A stretch of 64,000 nt of DNA, taken from assembly GCA_944739405.2 (NCBI GenBank), contig OX123183.2:95742729-95806728 (forward strand), read 5' to 3'. The position numbers and the translations under genes are program-made. The stretch comes from Euclidia mi. Its lineage: Eukaryota; Arthropoda; Insecta; Lepidoptera; Erebidae. Shown piece after piece: positions 20,080-31,510 of this stretch. Below the pieces are notes generated by a model, which worked only from the letters and a program-made list of their open reading frames with translations, searched no databases and had not been told where the DNA came from. Every line of letters starts with the position of its first letter. Within the stretch, counting starts at the first letter, position 1.

Positions 20080-20410
20080 AACGTGTATGAGCAAGCCGGT
20101 CGCGGCTGACCTCGTAGGACATTCGTCGGATCATTCTCACTAGTTCCATGGAACTACCAGTATATCTGTATAATCTATGCATGGAACCAATTGCTGGTGG
20201 AACTAGTGAGAATGATCCCATTCGTCGACCAAATTGGTGACGTTCTGATAAACGGAATGGTCCGAAGCTCCCGGAACCATCGAGATTGTATGAAAAGAGT
20301 AATGAATGTAGAGGAATCGCGTGAGGTTTGTAAGGATAGAAGCAAGTGGCGTTCCGTTGTCTCTGCCTACCCCGACGGGGAAAAGGCGTGAGTCTATGTA
20401 TGTATGTTAT
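20080..20410 (+). pseudogene. RTE-type LINE 3'-end fragment carrying a tiny MITE
   Basis: After the MITE at 20138-20218 the frame reads DQIGDVLINGMVRSSRN, ACMKRVMNVEESREVCKDRS-like sequence and WRSVVSAYPDGEKA, ending at the stop in the tail GGCGTGAGTCTATGTATGTATG. This is the extreme C terminus of the same LINE family as 35160-35925 and 50755-51165. Before the MITE the sequence matches the same family (GAGCAAGCCGGTCGCGG). Confidence 0.75.
20138..20218. mobile_element. 81-bp hairpin MITE with 8-bp target-site duplication
   Basis: Perfect 21-bp terminal inverted repeats starting GGATCATTCTCACTAGTTCC enclose 39 bp. CATTCGTC is repeated immediately on each side (20130-20137 and 20219-20226). It interrupts the LINE coding sequence, and removing it with one duplicate restores the frame. 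An 8-bp duplication points to a hAT-like or P-like transposase acting in trans. Confidence 0.8.
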
Positions 20411-20784
20411 TTTATTTATATTTTTTTAGGACTACCAACAGCTTTACAAACAACCAATAGACAGTGATTCCTGAAAATACAGATAGCCATTAATAGGTTT
20501 TCGCCAATAGTTACATTATATACATATAAAAAAGTTATGAGCATGAGATAAACCAACGCATATCTCCTTAATTTCTCACACACGCATATCTCAGCAACAG
20601 AATGAAGAAGATAACAGGGTCTTTTTTTTTAACGTTTAAGATTATACAAGCAATCTTTGAGAAGAACAATTTTAAGATGATTTTAATTTGTTTTTTTCGT
20701 GAATCTAGTCCAGGGATTACGCAATCAAAAGCTTTCTTGAGTTCATACACAGACAAATATTTCTTACTACAAACATATAATGTA

Positions 20785-20872
20785 ACACTTTTGCCCGACC
20801 CGGGAATCGAACCCCGGAACTCCTGATCAGCAGACGCAAACGCTATCCACTGGACCACGGAGGCAGTCTGAT
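20785..20872 (-). mobile_element. SINE head fragment (GCCTCCGTGGTCCAGTGG type)
   Basis: Minus-strand tRNA-like head with an A box (TGGTCCAGTGG) and a GGTTCGATTCCCGGG B box. The core and tail are missing. Confidence 0.7.
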
Positions 20873-21147
20873 AAATAACTAACGGAAAATATCGATAATA
20901 GGACTTAATAACTGGACTTATTAGTCAATACTTTAAGACCTTAGATGGATTATGACTCGGACTGTGATTTAATGTACCCCTCCTATAAGTGATGATTAAA
21001 CAATATTATGTGTGTCAAAGAAGTTATCTGTTTTTATTTAACTAAATATTTAATTTAGTAAGGTATTTTATGATCTAATGCTACACACATTACTATTTTA
21101 AAATTGTAACAATGTTTTATTAACCTATTGATAATTTATTGATAACT

Positions 21148-21680
21148 TTAAAGGCCCGGCCGGCGCGCACTGACGTCGCGGCATGGCACGGCATGGCAAA
21201 TGATTTTATTACTGATCAAGTAATTTTTATCCTTATTTCAATGAGTTTAGAATTCATATTACTTTATTTCGATACAATCGTACCGCGGCCCGCCGTGACA
21301 TACTGCGGGACGCCGGGGCACGTCGTGGCATACCGCGGGACATCGCGGCACGTCGTGGCATACTGCGGGACGCCGCGGTATGCCACGGCGTCCTGCAGTG
21401 TGCCGCGACGTAATCAGTAAGTAAATAAGTTCCTGAATTCACCGTTAGTAAATCTTGTTCTCCATAAATAATGTACCCAGAATTGTTTTCTCATCGACAT
21501 ATCAGTTTGTATTTGTCTTTCTTCATCTTCAGCAAGAAGTGCTATCGATACTAAATTTCAGTCAATTGGACGCCTCCGTATGACGCGGCATGCCGCGTCA
21601 TGGCGAAGCGTCCTTCGGGCTACCGAAACATGCAGTGCCGCGCCGTGCCATGCCGTGCCGTCAGTCGACGCCGGCCTTAA
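21148..21680. mobile_element. GC-rich MITE-like element with inverted ends and internal minisatellite
   Basis: The left end (AAGGCCCGGCCGGCGCGCAC, then TGACGTCGCGGCATGGCACG) and the right end (CGGCACTGCATG on the opposite strand, AAGGCCGGCGTCGACTGACG) are imperfect inverted repeats. The interior holds a 30-bp unit repeated three times (21295-21384; GTGGCATACYGCGGGACRYC core). Its composition is far more GC-rich than its surroundings. No ORF of note. Confidence 0.6.
21295..21384. repeat. 30-bp minisatellite, three units
   Basis: Units start at 21295, 21325 and 21355 and share GTGRCATACYGCGGGAC followed by a G/C-rich half. Confidence 0.8.
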
Positions 21681-21789
21681 AACATATTTTTATAGGCGTC
21701 TAATTTCTGTTCACTTCTGTTACCCTGGTACTTTTCAAAACGATCGCCATACTCAATTAAAATGGTAATTTTATTTATATATATCAGAT

Positions 21790-22815
21790 TGAAACGTAAC
21801 TAAGTCTTAAAAATACAAATAAAAGAAATTATACAGAACATACAAATAAATATATACAGAAAAAATAAATTTGAGCGCGTCATGAAATTCATCCACATCG
21901 CCGTCAACTGGCAGCGTGCCCAGAACGCTGGCAGCGTTGCCACGTTGTATGGCGATACTTACCTTCTGGTCCAAATACAACCCAGCCTTCTGGTCACGTG
22001 AGGCGTCGACAAGTCTCTTTGCGAGGTCTCTAAAAAGAGATCTCGCACTTGGACCCCATGGCCAAACGTTTCGACCCCAAACAGCTCAAATACGTAATCC
22101 CCTACTAGGTTTACGTATTTGCGCCGTTTGAGGGTCTCCGCTGTAGCAGCAGCAGCGCCCGCACAACCGGCTGTGCTAGGAAGATGTGATGGCGCGAGGG
22201 TATCGACACACGTTGCGTCCCATACCAAAGGCCTACCCAACTTCCATGGCAGTAAAGACATACCGTCTGGTCTTTTGCCGTCGTCGCGTACCAGGCCCTG
22301 AGGTTCAAGGTGGGCTGGAACACCAGCGGAGACAAGAGCCCGACGGAGAATGTCATTAAGGTTGCCGTGTCGTGAAATACGACCTGCGCTCCTGCTGCAT
22401 GATAGGCCATGGTGACCAAGGCTGTCGACAGCCTCTCCACAGTGACAGCGACGTGGAGTAACACGTGGCGCGCCTAAACGGAGGCAAGACGCGATGCGGA
22501 AGGTCGTATGGTCCAGCGTGGTACCGATGTAGGACGATGGCAGTGCTTGAAGCCAGAGGCCTGACTCCCACTCTCCCACAGCCAGTAGGCGAGCACGCTC
22601 TGCAGCATTAGACGATGTGCTAAGAAGATTTTCTCGTATTCTGCTGCAAAGCGGTCCATCCCACTGCCTCTGAGAGGATAGGTTTCGGGGTAACTCAGTG
22701 CTTGGACAAGCTCTTCTCCAAGCATTCGTGGCATCGGTCTTACACGGCACCTCAGAATCGACCAGTGTTGGAGCTAAGATTTTCCTGGTCAATTCTGCAG
22801 TGCTGTGGACCATAC
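21790..22815 (-). pseudogene. 5'-truncated copy of the RLE-type LINE
   Basis: The minus-strand frame from 22813 to 21959 (284 codons) matches the C-terminal third of the intact ORF at 41723-44608. It includes the CHCGEAVDSLGHHGLSC zinc knuckle and the restriction-like endonuclease block KRPDGMSLLPWKLGRPLVWD. Homology stops at 22815, consistent with 5' truncation during insertion. The last 40 or so codons have diverged and are frameshifted relative to the intact copy. An AT-rich 3' UTR lies at 21790-21960. Confidence 0.85.
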
Positions 22816-23303
22816 TTAGTTTAAATAAATAAAATAATTGGGCAGAAGCTTAGAAAAGTCCATCGATAATAAATTAAACTTCATGAATGTACCATTCCCG
22901 TCACTATTTTTCGACATGGTTGCGTTTTGTGAATATTATATTTTTTATTTGAATTTGTGAGCGCAACTAATTGTTGCGTTTAGTGGAACAATTCAGTTGC
23001 GCTTTTTTTGGTTGCGTTTAAAAATAGGAGCGCTTTAAGGAATACCTCATTGAAGCAAGTACTATGGCAATGTGTATATTGTAGGTAATTTGACTGTGCC
23101 TAATGACACCAGTAATTAGGAAACCTACAAAGCTATTTACATAGCTGGAAATCATTATTTATGCATTTTAAACAGATTAGGTGTGTCTGTCGGCTTATTT
23201 TAGCAAGCTGTTAATAATTTCATACCTAACCATTATACATTGATGTAGTGAAAACAAACATTTTAAAGTATAAAAATCAATACTATTATAGCTACGTATC
23301 GTT

Positions 23304-26300
23304 ATGTGGAAATATATTTGGATTTTATTCTATGTAACCGTATCAATTTCAATGCCAGAATTCGTGAGTATTAATTTGAAGCCTATTTAATTAAGTTTTC
23401 GCAGTGATTCAAGTGGTCGACTGTATGTGATCCTCAAAATAATGTACTGATTGTAGACTGGGGTTTTTATAAAGCCACAAACACATGCAATCATGTACTT
23501 AGCCATTTGATTACTTACGAAAATACAATAAAAAACCAATGGGGCTTCTAGTCCTAACTATAAAAACTTAATTATTATTATGTCACAATCTTTATTAATT
23601 GTTATATTTTATACATATATTAACGACAATGTAACCTGATAGTAAGCAAATAAACTCCAGGTCTATAGCAGATTCGGATCACGTAAGTTTAGTGAGTCAA
23701 ATGAATTCTGTTATTAAGTGCACTTAATTATTCAGAACTACTTTTTAATATGGTGCATAGGGTTCCCACCAAGAACTTAGGGTCCCAAGCCAACCTCACC
23801 TGCAAGTGGTGCACCTGCCGATCAACGGACGAGGCTCTGGCAAACAAAATATCCCGATAAGCGGCAATACGCTCGACACCTATTACGTGGGATCAAAACA
23901 CTGGCGAAAAGTGGGCGTTTAATATGCCTCTGCATACCCCTTCGGGGAAACAGGCGTGAGTCTATGAATGTATGTATGTACTATTTAATATACCAGTTTT
24001 GCCTGATCCCGTGGGAATTTCGTGAAATCCCTTTTTAGTGCACCTCTACTGTCTCCAAGGAACAAACATGCCAAAGTTCAGCTTCTTGCGATCAACAGTT
24101 TTGGCTGCAGTTTGTCTGACAGTCAGTCAGTAGCGCAAGAATATGTCACAGGTATTTCACAAAAGCCGTGATATTATACTTTCACTAGTGATATTTTAAT
24201 TACACAGATTATAGTCAATGGTTTGTATTACTTTCAATTTAACGGGCTAATATCAGTGCCATTATAATTTCACTAGACCGATACAGTGAAATTGTAAGGC
24301 AGTGATATTTTGACACTAACACTAATTTAAGAAAGCCGTTAGATTATCAGGGCGATCGCTGATTGGTCTGTTTTCGTTACCTGCTATATTAAACATAGAG
24401 TTAGGCAGGAACCAAGAGACAGGTTTTAGAAAACCATTTTTTTATTTTATTACTAGGTTATAACTGGATATAGCAATGTCAAGTAAGCTAACTTGACGGA
24501 GCCCTGCTTCACAGGGCTCCTATTTTTGTATAAAGTGTCACAAGGAAACCTAACATAACCTCTTAAGTTTCTTGAGTGAACGAGACATTTTTACAAATAA
24601 ACAGATCGTGATTTTCACTCGCTAAAGTGCCGCTTTTTTCGTTTTATCAAAATAGTAGTACATTCGGCAGTCTGTGAGACTGATTAGTCAATTGACCAAT
24701 CAGAATACGCGGGGCGTCCACTGATAATAAACCTAGATTTATTATAATATCACTATTGCGCGCCAGTTAAATTACAATATCACTTGAAAAAGCCCGTTAA
24801 ATTATACGAACCAATCGTTTTTAGGGTTCCGGACCTAAAAGGTAAAAAACGGGACTCTATTACTAAGCCTCCTCTGTCTGTGACCAAGCTGTATCTCATA
24901 AACCGTGATAGGTAGAAAGCTGAAATTTTCACAAATTAGGTATGTATTTCGGTTGCCGGTATAACAAAAAATACTAAAAATAAAAAAAACTTAAATGTTA
25001 AGGGGGGTCCCATACAATAAACGTGTTCTTTTTCGTATTTTTGTTCAAAATTACTAACGGTAACAAGTAGACGTTTAAAATTTTCGCAGAATATGTAGTT
25101 GAATATTATCGTTCAACATAAATAATTAATTTAATTAATTTTTTTATAGTCTCACGCCTGTATCCCCGAAGGGGTAGGCAGAGGTGTAAATATTACACCC
25201 ACATTTCGCCAGTTTTATTGTAGTCCCGTCACGTAATAGGGGGCGAGCCTATTGCCGTTACCGGGCACATCACCAGACTCCAGTCTGCTACTGAGTATTC
25301 GGAAAAACCCAGTAACACTTTTGCCCGACCCGGGAATCGAACCCGAGACCTCCCAATCCCACGCGCACATTTATGCCGCGAGACCAACGAGGCCACCTTA
25401 ACCTGTAACGGTGGGTAGTATGGAACGGTAACAGGATTAAATTAAAAATATAAAGAGAAATAATAAATTCCCATACAACAAACGTAATTTTTAAACAATT
25501 TGTTACTCGATCTTAGTAAACAGGTAGTAACTTAAAAAATAGTTAAGTATACATACAGCAAACGTGATTTTCTTTTATAGATGATGGGACGGAACCCTTC
25601 GTGCGCGAGTCCTACTCGCACTTGCCCAATTTTTTACTAGAATCTGGGTAATTATAATTTCACTACTGAAATTAGAATATCACTCTTTGACTAAATCCCT
25701 GCGACATACATACATACATATATACACATACAGATTGTACATTTCTTTGCTTTGAAGCAACACCTAAGTAAATATAATTGTTTAATAGAATTGATAACTA
25801 TTTGTCATGTATTTTTCAGGGTGAATTTGATGCAAAGGTTGCCTCATACGAAGAGTGCAAAGGACCGAAACGGTATAACTGCTCAAAATGTACATCTACA
25901 ATAGAAAATGATATAGTTTTAAAGTTAGATTGCGATGTTTCACAAGGCATGCCTACTATTAAAGTAAGTAGTCTCAAACAGTGCCGCCGCCTATATAGCG
26001 AAGCTCAGCGCAACGTATTTATCTCTTTCAAGCTATTATCGTCATGTGTTGCGGTTCGCTACTTGAGCGCTGGTCCTTAGAATATGTCTTTTGAAATGAG
26101 TCATCACAGTAAACGTCATTTACATTGCCCTCACAAATCGCAAGCGTACATCCCATTACATATTTTATCCTAAATTAGGCAATGAACAATAAAATATTTT
26201 TCACTTACACTTTTTTATTTACAGGGCAAAGTAGTTGGTATGTTAAACAAAAAAGAATTGGTAAAACTTCAATTGAAAAACGTATGTGACCATATGTTCT

Positions 26301-26666
26301 TTAAGCCTTTATTTCAGGTAATGTTTAAACAACCAGAACGCTGTTCGGTTCCTAAGGTAACTTGACCTAAATCTTCAAACATTTGTATACATTATTATAT
26401 CAATAAAATTTTACAAAGGAATTCAGTTTGCTTCTTAGCGTTTCATTCACCAACGCTTGTTGATCATAATATTATTGCAAATTATTTTTCAGGGTCGCTT
26501 TGCGATTACTGTAAATATACAGGAGCTATCATACAAATTCTATGGAGGCAAATTCATATACGGGAACTGGACATTCTCTTCTGTGTTCTACAATGAAAAT
26601 TGCAACTTGCACTGTAGCCATTTTATCCTCATCATGTCACCGAAGAAATTGTCACCAAGCAGTTAA
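23304..26666 (+). CDS. G4: secreted six-cysteine family protein, complete four-exon gene
   Basis: Exons 23304-23363, 25820-25963, 26225-26356 and 26493-26666 join in phase 0 for 169 residues. Exon 1 (20 codons, MWKYIWILFYV...) is a signal peptide and shares TATCGTTATGTGG start context with G3. Exon 2 has ECKGPKRYNCSK plus two extra cysteines (KCTST, LDCDV). Exon 3 (44 codons) has NVCDHMFFKP and RCSVPK. Exon 4 has GRFAITVNIQ, KFYGGKFIYGNW and CNLHC. N-glycosylation sequons are visible at NCS and NWT. AATAAA is at 26696-26701, 30 nt after the stop. Intron 1 (2.5 kb) holds SINEs and MITEs. The two extra cysteines could form one more disulphide than in paralogues. Distant DUF1091/MD-2-like relation is inferred. 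Confidence 0.88.
23753..23985 (+). mobile_element. SINE with a GGGTGCATAGGGTTCCC-type head
   Basis: Nearly identical to 9692-9910. The tail CCCCTTCGGGGAAACAGGCG ends in TATGTATGTATGTA. Located in intron 1 of G4. Confidence 0.75.
24005..24145 (-). mobile_element. Helitron-like element, partial
   Basis: Reverse complement of the middle of the 14006 and 53334 elements (CTGACTGACTGTCAGACAAA through CCCACGGGATCAGG). The ends are missing. Confidence 0.5.
24218..24815. mobile_element. MITE with imperfect inverted ends
   Basis: Left TGGTTTGTATTACTTTCAAT then TTAACGGGCT; the right end on the opposite strand reads TTGGTTCGTATAATTTAACG then GGCTTTTTCAAGTGATAT. Inside is a pair of adjacent hairpins at 24478-24521 (GTCAAGTAAGCTAACTTGAC and GGAGCCCTGCTTCACAGGGC). 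No ORF. Confidence 0.5.
24823..25640 (+). repeat. Dispersed repeat (GGTTCCG...CGAGTCCGACTCGCACTTG type) split by a SINE
   Basis: Begins TTTTTAGGGTTCCGGACCTA and ends GGAACCCTTCGTGCGCGAGT, then CCTACTCGCACTTGCC and a T run. Related ends are at 33455 (start type) and 37010-37050 (end type). The antisense SINE at 25147-25395 interrupts it. Confidence 0.55.
25147..25395 (-). mobile_element. tRNA-headed SINE, near full length
   Basis: Minus-strand head with a GGGTTCGATTCCCGGGTCGG B-box region, the shared core (GGCAATAGGCTCGCCCCCTA) and tail (CTCTGCCTACCCCTTCGGGG). Located in intron 1 of G4. Confidence 0.8.
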
Positions 26667-27304
26667 ACTGGAAAAGTAGTGAAATATTTTGATAGAATAA
26701 ATCGATAAGAAGGACTTATTTATATAGTAGAAATCAGACTTAATAAATATCTACAAATTAGTTTGTTTTACTGAGACTATGACCACAAAAATGACATGTA
26801 TATCGGAATCTGTTGGGTACAATAATTATAATAATATGCAACATTTTAAATTAATAAGAAAACCTAGCAATATATTCCGCGTATTATTATAACCAGTGAC
26901 TGACCGTCTGAAGCCGCCTTTTCAACATCTTGCATACGTGATACTAATTGCTTATACTAATTAGAGATTCTGAGAGTTCTTCTTGAGATTAGCAGATGCT
27001 TTCATATTCCTTTGGAGGCCATCGACGCTTTGGTCGTGAACTGAGATAGTTTATTTGTAATCGTTAAGCTTTGACAGTTTGATTGCTGATACCAAGTATA
27101 GGCGGAATACTGCGGATTACACTTCCCAAACACGTTGTATATTTTATAACTTACTAACTGACCCGGCGAACTCCGTACCGCCTTTTCAAGAACAAAGACA
27201 TCAGTGCTCAATCTCATACCATTTCTGAGTCTATAAAGGACAAACAAACAAACATTGAATTGTATATAGTATATATAGAGATGTGACCCAGCTAATCCTT
27301 TACA

Positions 27305-27590
27305 TAACATAACAACATAACTTCACGCCTTTTATCCCCGAAGGGGTAGGCAGAGGTGTATTACACACCCACTTTTCGCCAGTTATGTTTCGGTCCCAAT
27401 GTAATAGGGGGCGAGCCTATTGCCATCTACCGGGCACATTATTAAGTGAGCGATAATTAACGTTTTTAATACACACATCACTTTGAAAAGTCAGAGGTGT
27501 GTGCCCGGGGTACCTGGGGATCGAACCGAGACCATCGTCTCGGCAGTCCGTTACATACACCACTAGGCTATCGCCGCTAACCTTTATTGA
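27305..27590 (-). mobile_element. tRNA-headed SINE, GCGGCGATAGCC head, full length
   Basis: The minus strand contains head, core and tail in order. It matches 7286-7553 and has the TATGTTATGTT-type end. Confidence 0.85.
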
Positions 27591-28461
27591 CATATTAATT
27601 TTATTGAGGACAAAATTTGAAAGATCATCATTGGGTTGGACCAATCTTTGGACTTAGGGGTTTGAAAAACAGATTACGGCCGATTCTCAGACCTACCGAA
27701 TATACATATAAAATTGCGTACAAATCGGTTCCGCTGTTCCGGAGGAGTATTCTGAGTAACCCAGTGACACGATTTTTTTACCATCGGTATGTTCCTGGAG
27801 CGGATAGCGGATCTAATGACATGATTAAATTACTAATATGGCTTTTAAAAAATAGGGGTTGATGAAAAAAGTAGGTATAAAAATTAAGGGTTATATTGTA
27901 TGTATTTGTTAATGCTACATCATAAAAACAAATGCCTAAGTAATAAAGAAATTAATGCTTAAGGATTTGAGAAAAAGATTACGACCGATTCTCAGACCCA
28001 AAGAAATATAACCTTAAGTCATAGAAGTAACACTAAATAACAACAGCGGTTGCTATGATTGATATCTTCTTTCTAATGGCACATGCAGTATGATAGAAAG
28101 AGCTGTCGATAGGTTTAGCAGCACGCTCTTATAGCAGCCTCGTGGTAGCCAAACAGTAGACAAAACATAGAGTTAGAAAACCGAGTGTTGTTCGTAACAG
28201 TGATGATTTATTGATAAATATTTTTGGTCAAATGTCTAACTTTAGTATGAGTCGATATATTTAAGCCGTAGAAGTAAACAACTAAAATATTGAAATTGTA
28301 GTTTTTGCTGTCGACGCCGGACAGTGCTTTGCAAAGATTGCCAGACAGACAGTACTAAAAAATTTAACGTGTTTGATTGTTCGTTTTAGCCATAAAATCT
28401 ATTGACAAAAAGTATTCATAAACTAATGAGCGATGCGTTGCGATGCGATGCACGGTGGTCA

Positions 28462-29325
28462 ATGAGCGGGAAAACTTCAATTTTGTAAAGTATGACTATT
28501 TGAATATGTCATACCAGTATTGGATACTACATGCCAAAATAAACACAATCACATAATAATTTTGTTTTTATTGCGTTATCTTATTAGTTTAATAAAATTA
28601 CAAAGTTGAAGTTAAAAGGATATTGAATTTTCACTTGAAAAAAGCCCTGAGTTAGTGGGTTGTATGTTCCAGTTTGTGGTGTTTTTTAAATATACTTAAA
28701 TTTTCTGTAATATTACACGTCTTAGAGAATCTACTAGATAATTAGTATTGTCAATAAAGTGATTAGTATGAGTGCAGGATAATTAGAGAAGAACGCTTAT
28801 TTTTAAGTAAAATTCTTAGTTTAAACGGCCATATCTAGGTTGCGGCGGCTTCCGGCGGTTTCTTTTATAATTCAGATAATAGGCACATTTATGTAGAAAA
28901 TTAATTAATCACTTTCAGCTGCGAATACCTGCGAATCTCCATTTTTTAGCCATATTAGTTAATTAACTCATTATTACGCACATTAAGATGGTGCCACAGA
29001 CACTAACTTGTTTCTAACAACATTACTTCCTCTTCGTCTCAATGATCAACGAAAACAATCTTTGGTATATTGAAAAAATGAATCTCCTTCTTCAACCAGG
29101 TACCGTAGACCAGTACAGTTTTAGTTCATGAAATAAACTACAGACGTCAGTAACAATGAAATTGCGAGAATGGAAAGTGAAATAGCAAATCTTAACAAAA
29201 CATACATATTATTAGTACATAGCCAAATATCGATAAAATATTTTGTTTTACTACTTTCTAAAGGAATAGACAACCATCACAATTATTTCCGCTGCCCCAT
29301 ACAACAGGTACCACTGTGATCGCAC
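28462..29325. other. Insertion within the left fold-back arm: nothing recognised
   Basis: About 860 bp that interrupts the left arm between GCGATGCGATGCAC and GCATCGTGCTAAGAAACTG. No ORF, SINE core or terminal repeat was identified. Confidence 0.5.
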
Positions 29326-29604
29326 AGCATAGCATAGCATCGTGCTAAGAAACTGTCACTTAGATTATGTATTGTACTAATTATAACAGATTGGCTAACG
29401 CGGCAGGCTTTGGCAATTTGGCACGTTGCTTGCTATCGCTTACGTTGGACACTGCTCGATTTTTTTAGAGTTGTAGGTAATCCGATTTGTGATCCGCCAG
29501 CACAAATGATTCGCCTTTATGTAAATATTAGTACAGAAGTGAACTACTTTGACAACCCAGTTGGCGTGAGTGCAACCGACTGCCACGCCGAAGCTTGTGG
29601 GTAC

Positions 29605-30625
29605 GATTCAGTTTTACATTAATGTCCGATAGTTTGTTTCCGTATTTATACCTCATTCAAAAAACATCGATATCTGCTTTCACTGTCAAATCCCATCACT
29701 CCTTAATGATGGGATATGACAGCACGGCTATTTAGAGAATGCAGTCAAAAAGATATAAGTCTGTAAGGAGTCTATGCCTCTTTAAATGAGACGCGTAATT
29801 TGACGTTATGATTAACCAACTAAGACCAACTGACATGACAAGTTGCACGTTCAGTATAAGGAAATATGGCGAGCATGTTCTCTCTAGTCTAAACGTCCAA
29901 CCTCTCTGCTCAGACCTAACGAATATACATATAAAATGTCATATAAATCGTCCCAGCCCAGAGAGGTTGGACTAGGTTTAGACTAGGGAGAACATGCCCT
30001 ATAAATTTCCTTATACCGAACGTGCAACATGTAATGTCAGTTGGTCTTAGTTGGTTAATCATAACGTCAAATTACGCGTCTCATTTAAAGAGGCATAGAC
30101 TCTTTACATACTCATATCTTTGACTACATTCTCTAAATAGCCGTGCTGTGATCTGTCATCAGTGTAAAATTTGTTTGACGTTTGTGTTTACATTTTTAAT
30201 AACTTTTTTGCATTTAAATAGTAAGTAAGCTTATAATAATTAAATAGTGTACTCATTAATTAATGCACATCGTGTATGTGATATCGGGATGTGGATTCCG
30301 CTATTCTCGGAACGGAAATAACAGGAGAAACTTTATCTTCTAGCAGTGAGTCGGAATTTTCCAACAAATTTATTTACTTTTCTCGTATTAATGCTATAAT
30401 GAGTGTTAAGTTTACACAATATCATTGTATTGCAAATCAAAGGAACAGCTTGCATACGTATATGTTATGAGTTTAACTCACAAATTGTTATTTTGTACAT
30501 TTATTGATTTAATAGTCTTAGTGATGGGATTTGACAGTGAAAGGAGATATCGATGTTTTTTGAATGAGGGATAAATACGGAAACTAACTATCGGACATGA
30601 ATGTAAAACTGTAGCTGGGAGCGAC
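29605..30625. mobile_element. Inner inverted-repeat element
   Basis: About 93 bp at 29605-29705 (through CGATAGTTTGTTTCCG, CATTCAAAAAACATCGATAT and TCAAATCCCATCACT) recurs inverted at 30521-30613 with only a few mismatches. It encloses the palindrome at 29717-30154. Confidence 0.65.
29717..30154. repeat. Long palindrome, roughly 190-bp arms
   Basis: The left arm runs from GACAGCACGGCTATTTAGAG to CCAACCTCTCTGCT and the right arm from GAGAGGTTGGACTAG to CTCTAAATAGCCGTGCTGTG. The loop (about 29911-29958) contains the CGAATATACATATAAAAT repeat also present at 27697 and 37208. Confidence 0.8.
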
Positions 30626-30894
30626 AGCGGGTAGCCGCGGTTGCTAAGTCTTGTTGGCAATAAACAAAGACGTCCAGCGGTCTAATTTTCTATCGCGCGT
30701 TTGATAGTAAGCGCAGTTTAATGTACATAATTTACTTAGATACCTACCTTAAAAGTAGCGTCTATTAACCTAAAGCCAAATGTTCCAGTGTACGCGCGTG
30801 TGTGTAGGCTTACATTTTTGCATCTATAAAATATTACATGGATTAGGGATGTGAGTAGCATATTTTATTATTAAGAAGGTTTTTTTTATTACAG

Positions 30895-31090
30895 GTTGCC
30901 TATTAATGACGTCACAAGAAAACTTTGGATAAATGCCGTTGGACGGCCTAGTTTGATTTAGCAGAAGTACCATCGTATTTGTTCACGTCATTTTGAGAAA
31001 GACGAAGAAGTTTTTTAAAGACAGAAAGCACCTGGCGTCGTTTAAAACCGAAAGCTGTGCCTACATTACATTTATGCCCGGACATTGCAC
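30895..31090 (+). pseudogene. THAP zinc-finger domain exon remnant
   Basis: After an acceptor (TTTATTACAG) the frame reads TRKLWINAVGRP, then YHRICSRHFEKDE after one stop. After another stop and a frameshift comes PKAVPTLHLCP. This is the second half of a C2CH THAP domain (Trp, Pro, Cys-x2-His, AVPT box). THAP domains bind DNA in P-element-like transposases and in host proteins derived from them. The first Cys pair should be on an upstream exon, which I did not find. It lies inside the fold-back element. Confidence 0.7.
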
Positions 31091-31299
31091 ACCCGGTAGA
31101 ATTATTTATCCATAGCTAAACAAAAAGTGTGTAATTTGAGTTTGAACATATTAATAAAATATAATAATTACAACGATTTTAATTAATCTACCTACTTCTA
31201 TATTATTTATCATATAAGTGCTATCCTGACTGATCAAAGACGTCTTGCCTTGTAGTCCGCTACATAATATTCTACCATAAAATATAATATTCTTTCACA

Positions 31300-31510
31300 T
31301 TCACACAACATTATCTGGTCCCAAACTAAGCATATCTTGTACTACGGGTACTAGACAATCGATAAAAAAGCATATATACTTTTCTGTAAATATATTACAT
31401 ATTATACATAGTACCATCCAGACCAAGACAAACATCCAAATTCATGCACACAAATGTTTGACTTGAGCGGGAATCAAACCCGCAAACTTTGGCGTGGCAG
31501 TTGGATTACC
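31300..31510 (-). mobile_element. SINE, second family, head-truncated
   Basis: The minus strand matches the body of 3200-3475 (CATGAATTTGGATGTTTGTC, then ACTGTATATATG-like sequence) and the B box of the head. The head is cut off by the right fold-back arm. Confidence 0.65.

Noticed and set aside
29410..29622. 70-codon frame with a Trp-rich start
   Set aside because: It straddles the end of the left fold-back arm and has no domain.
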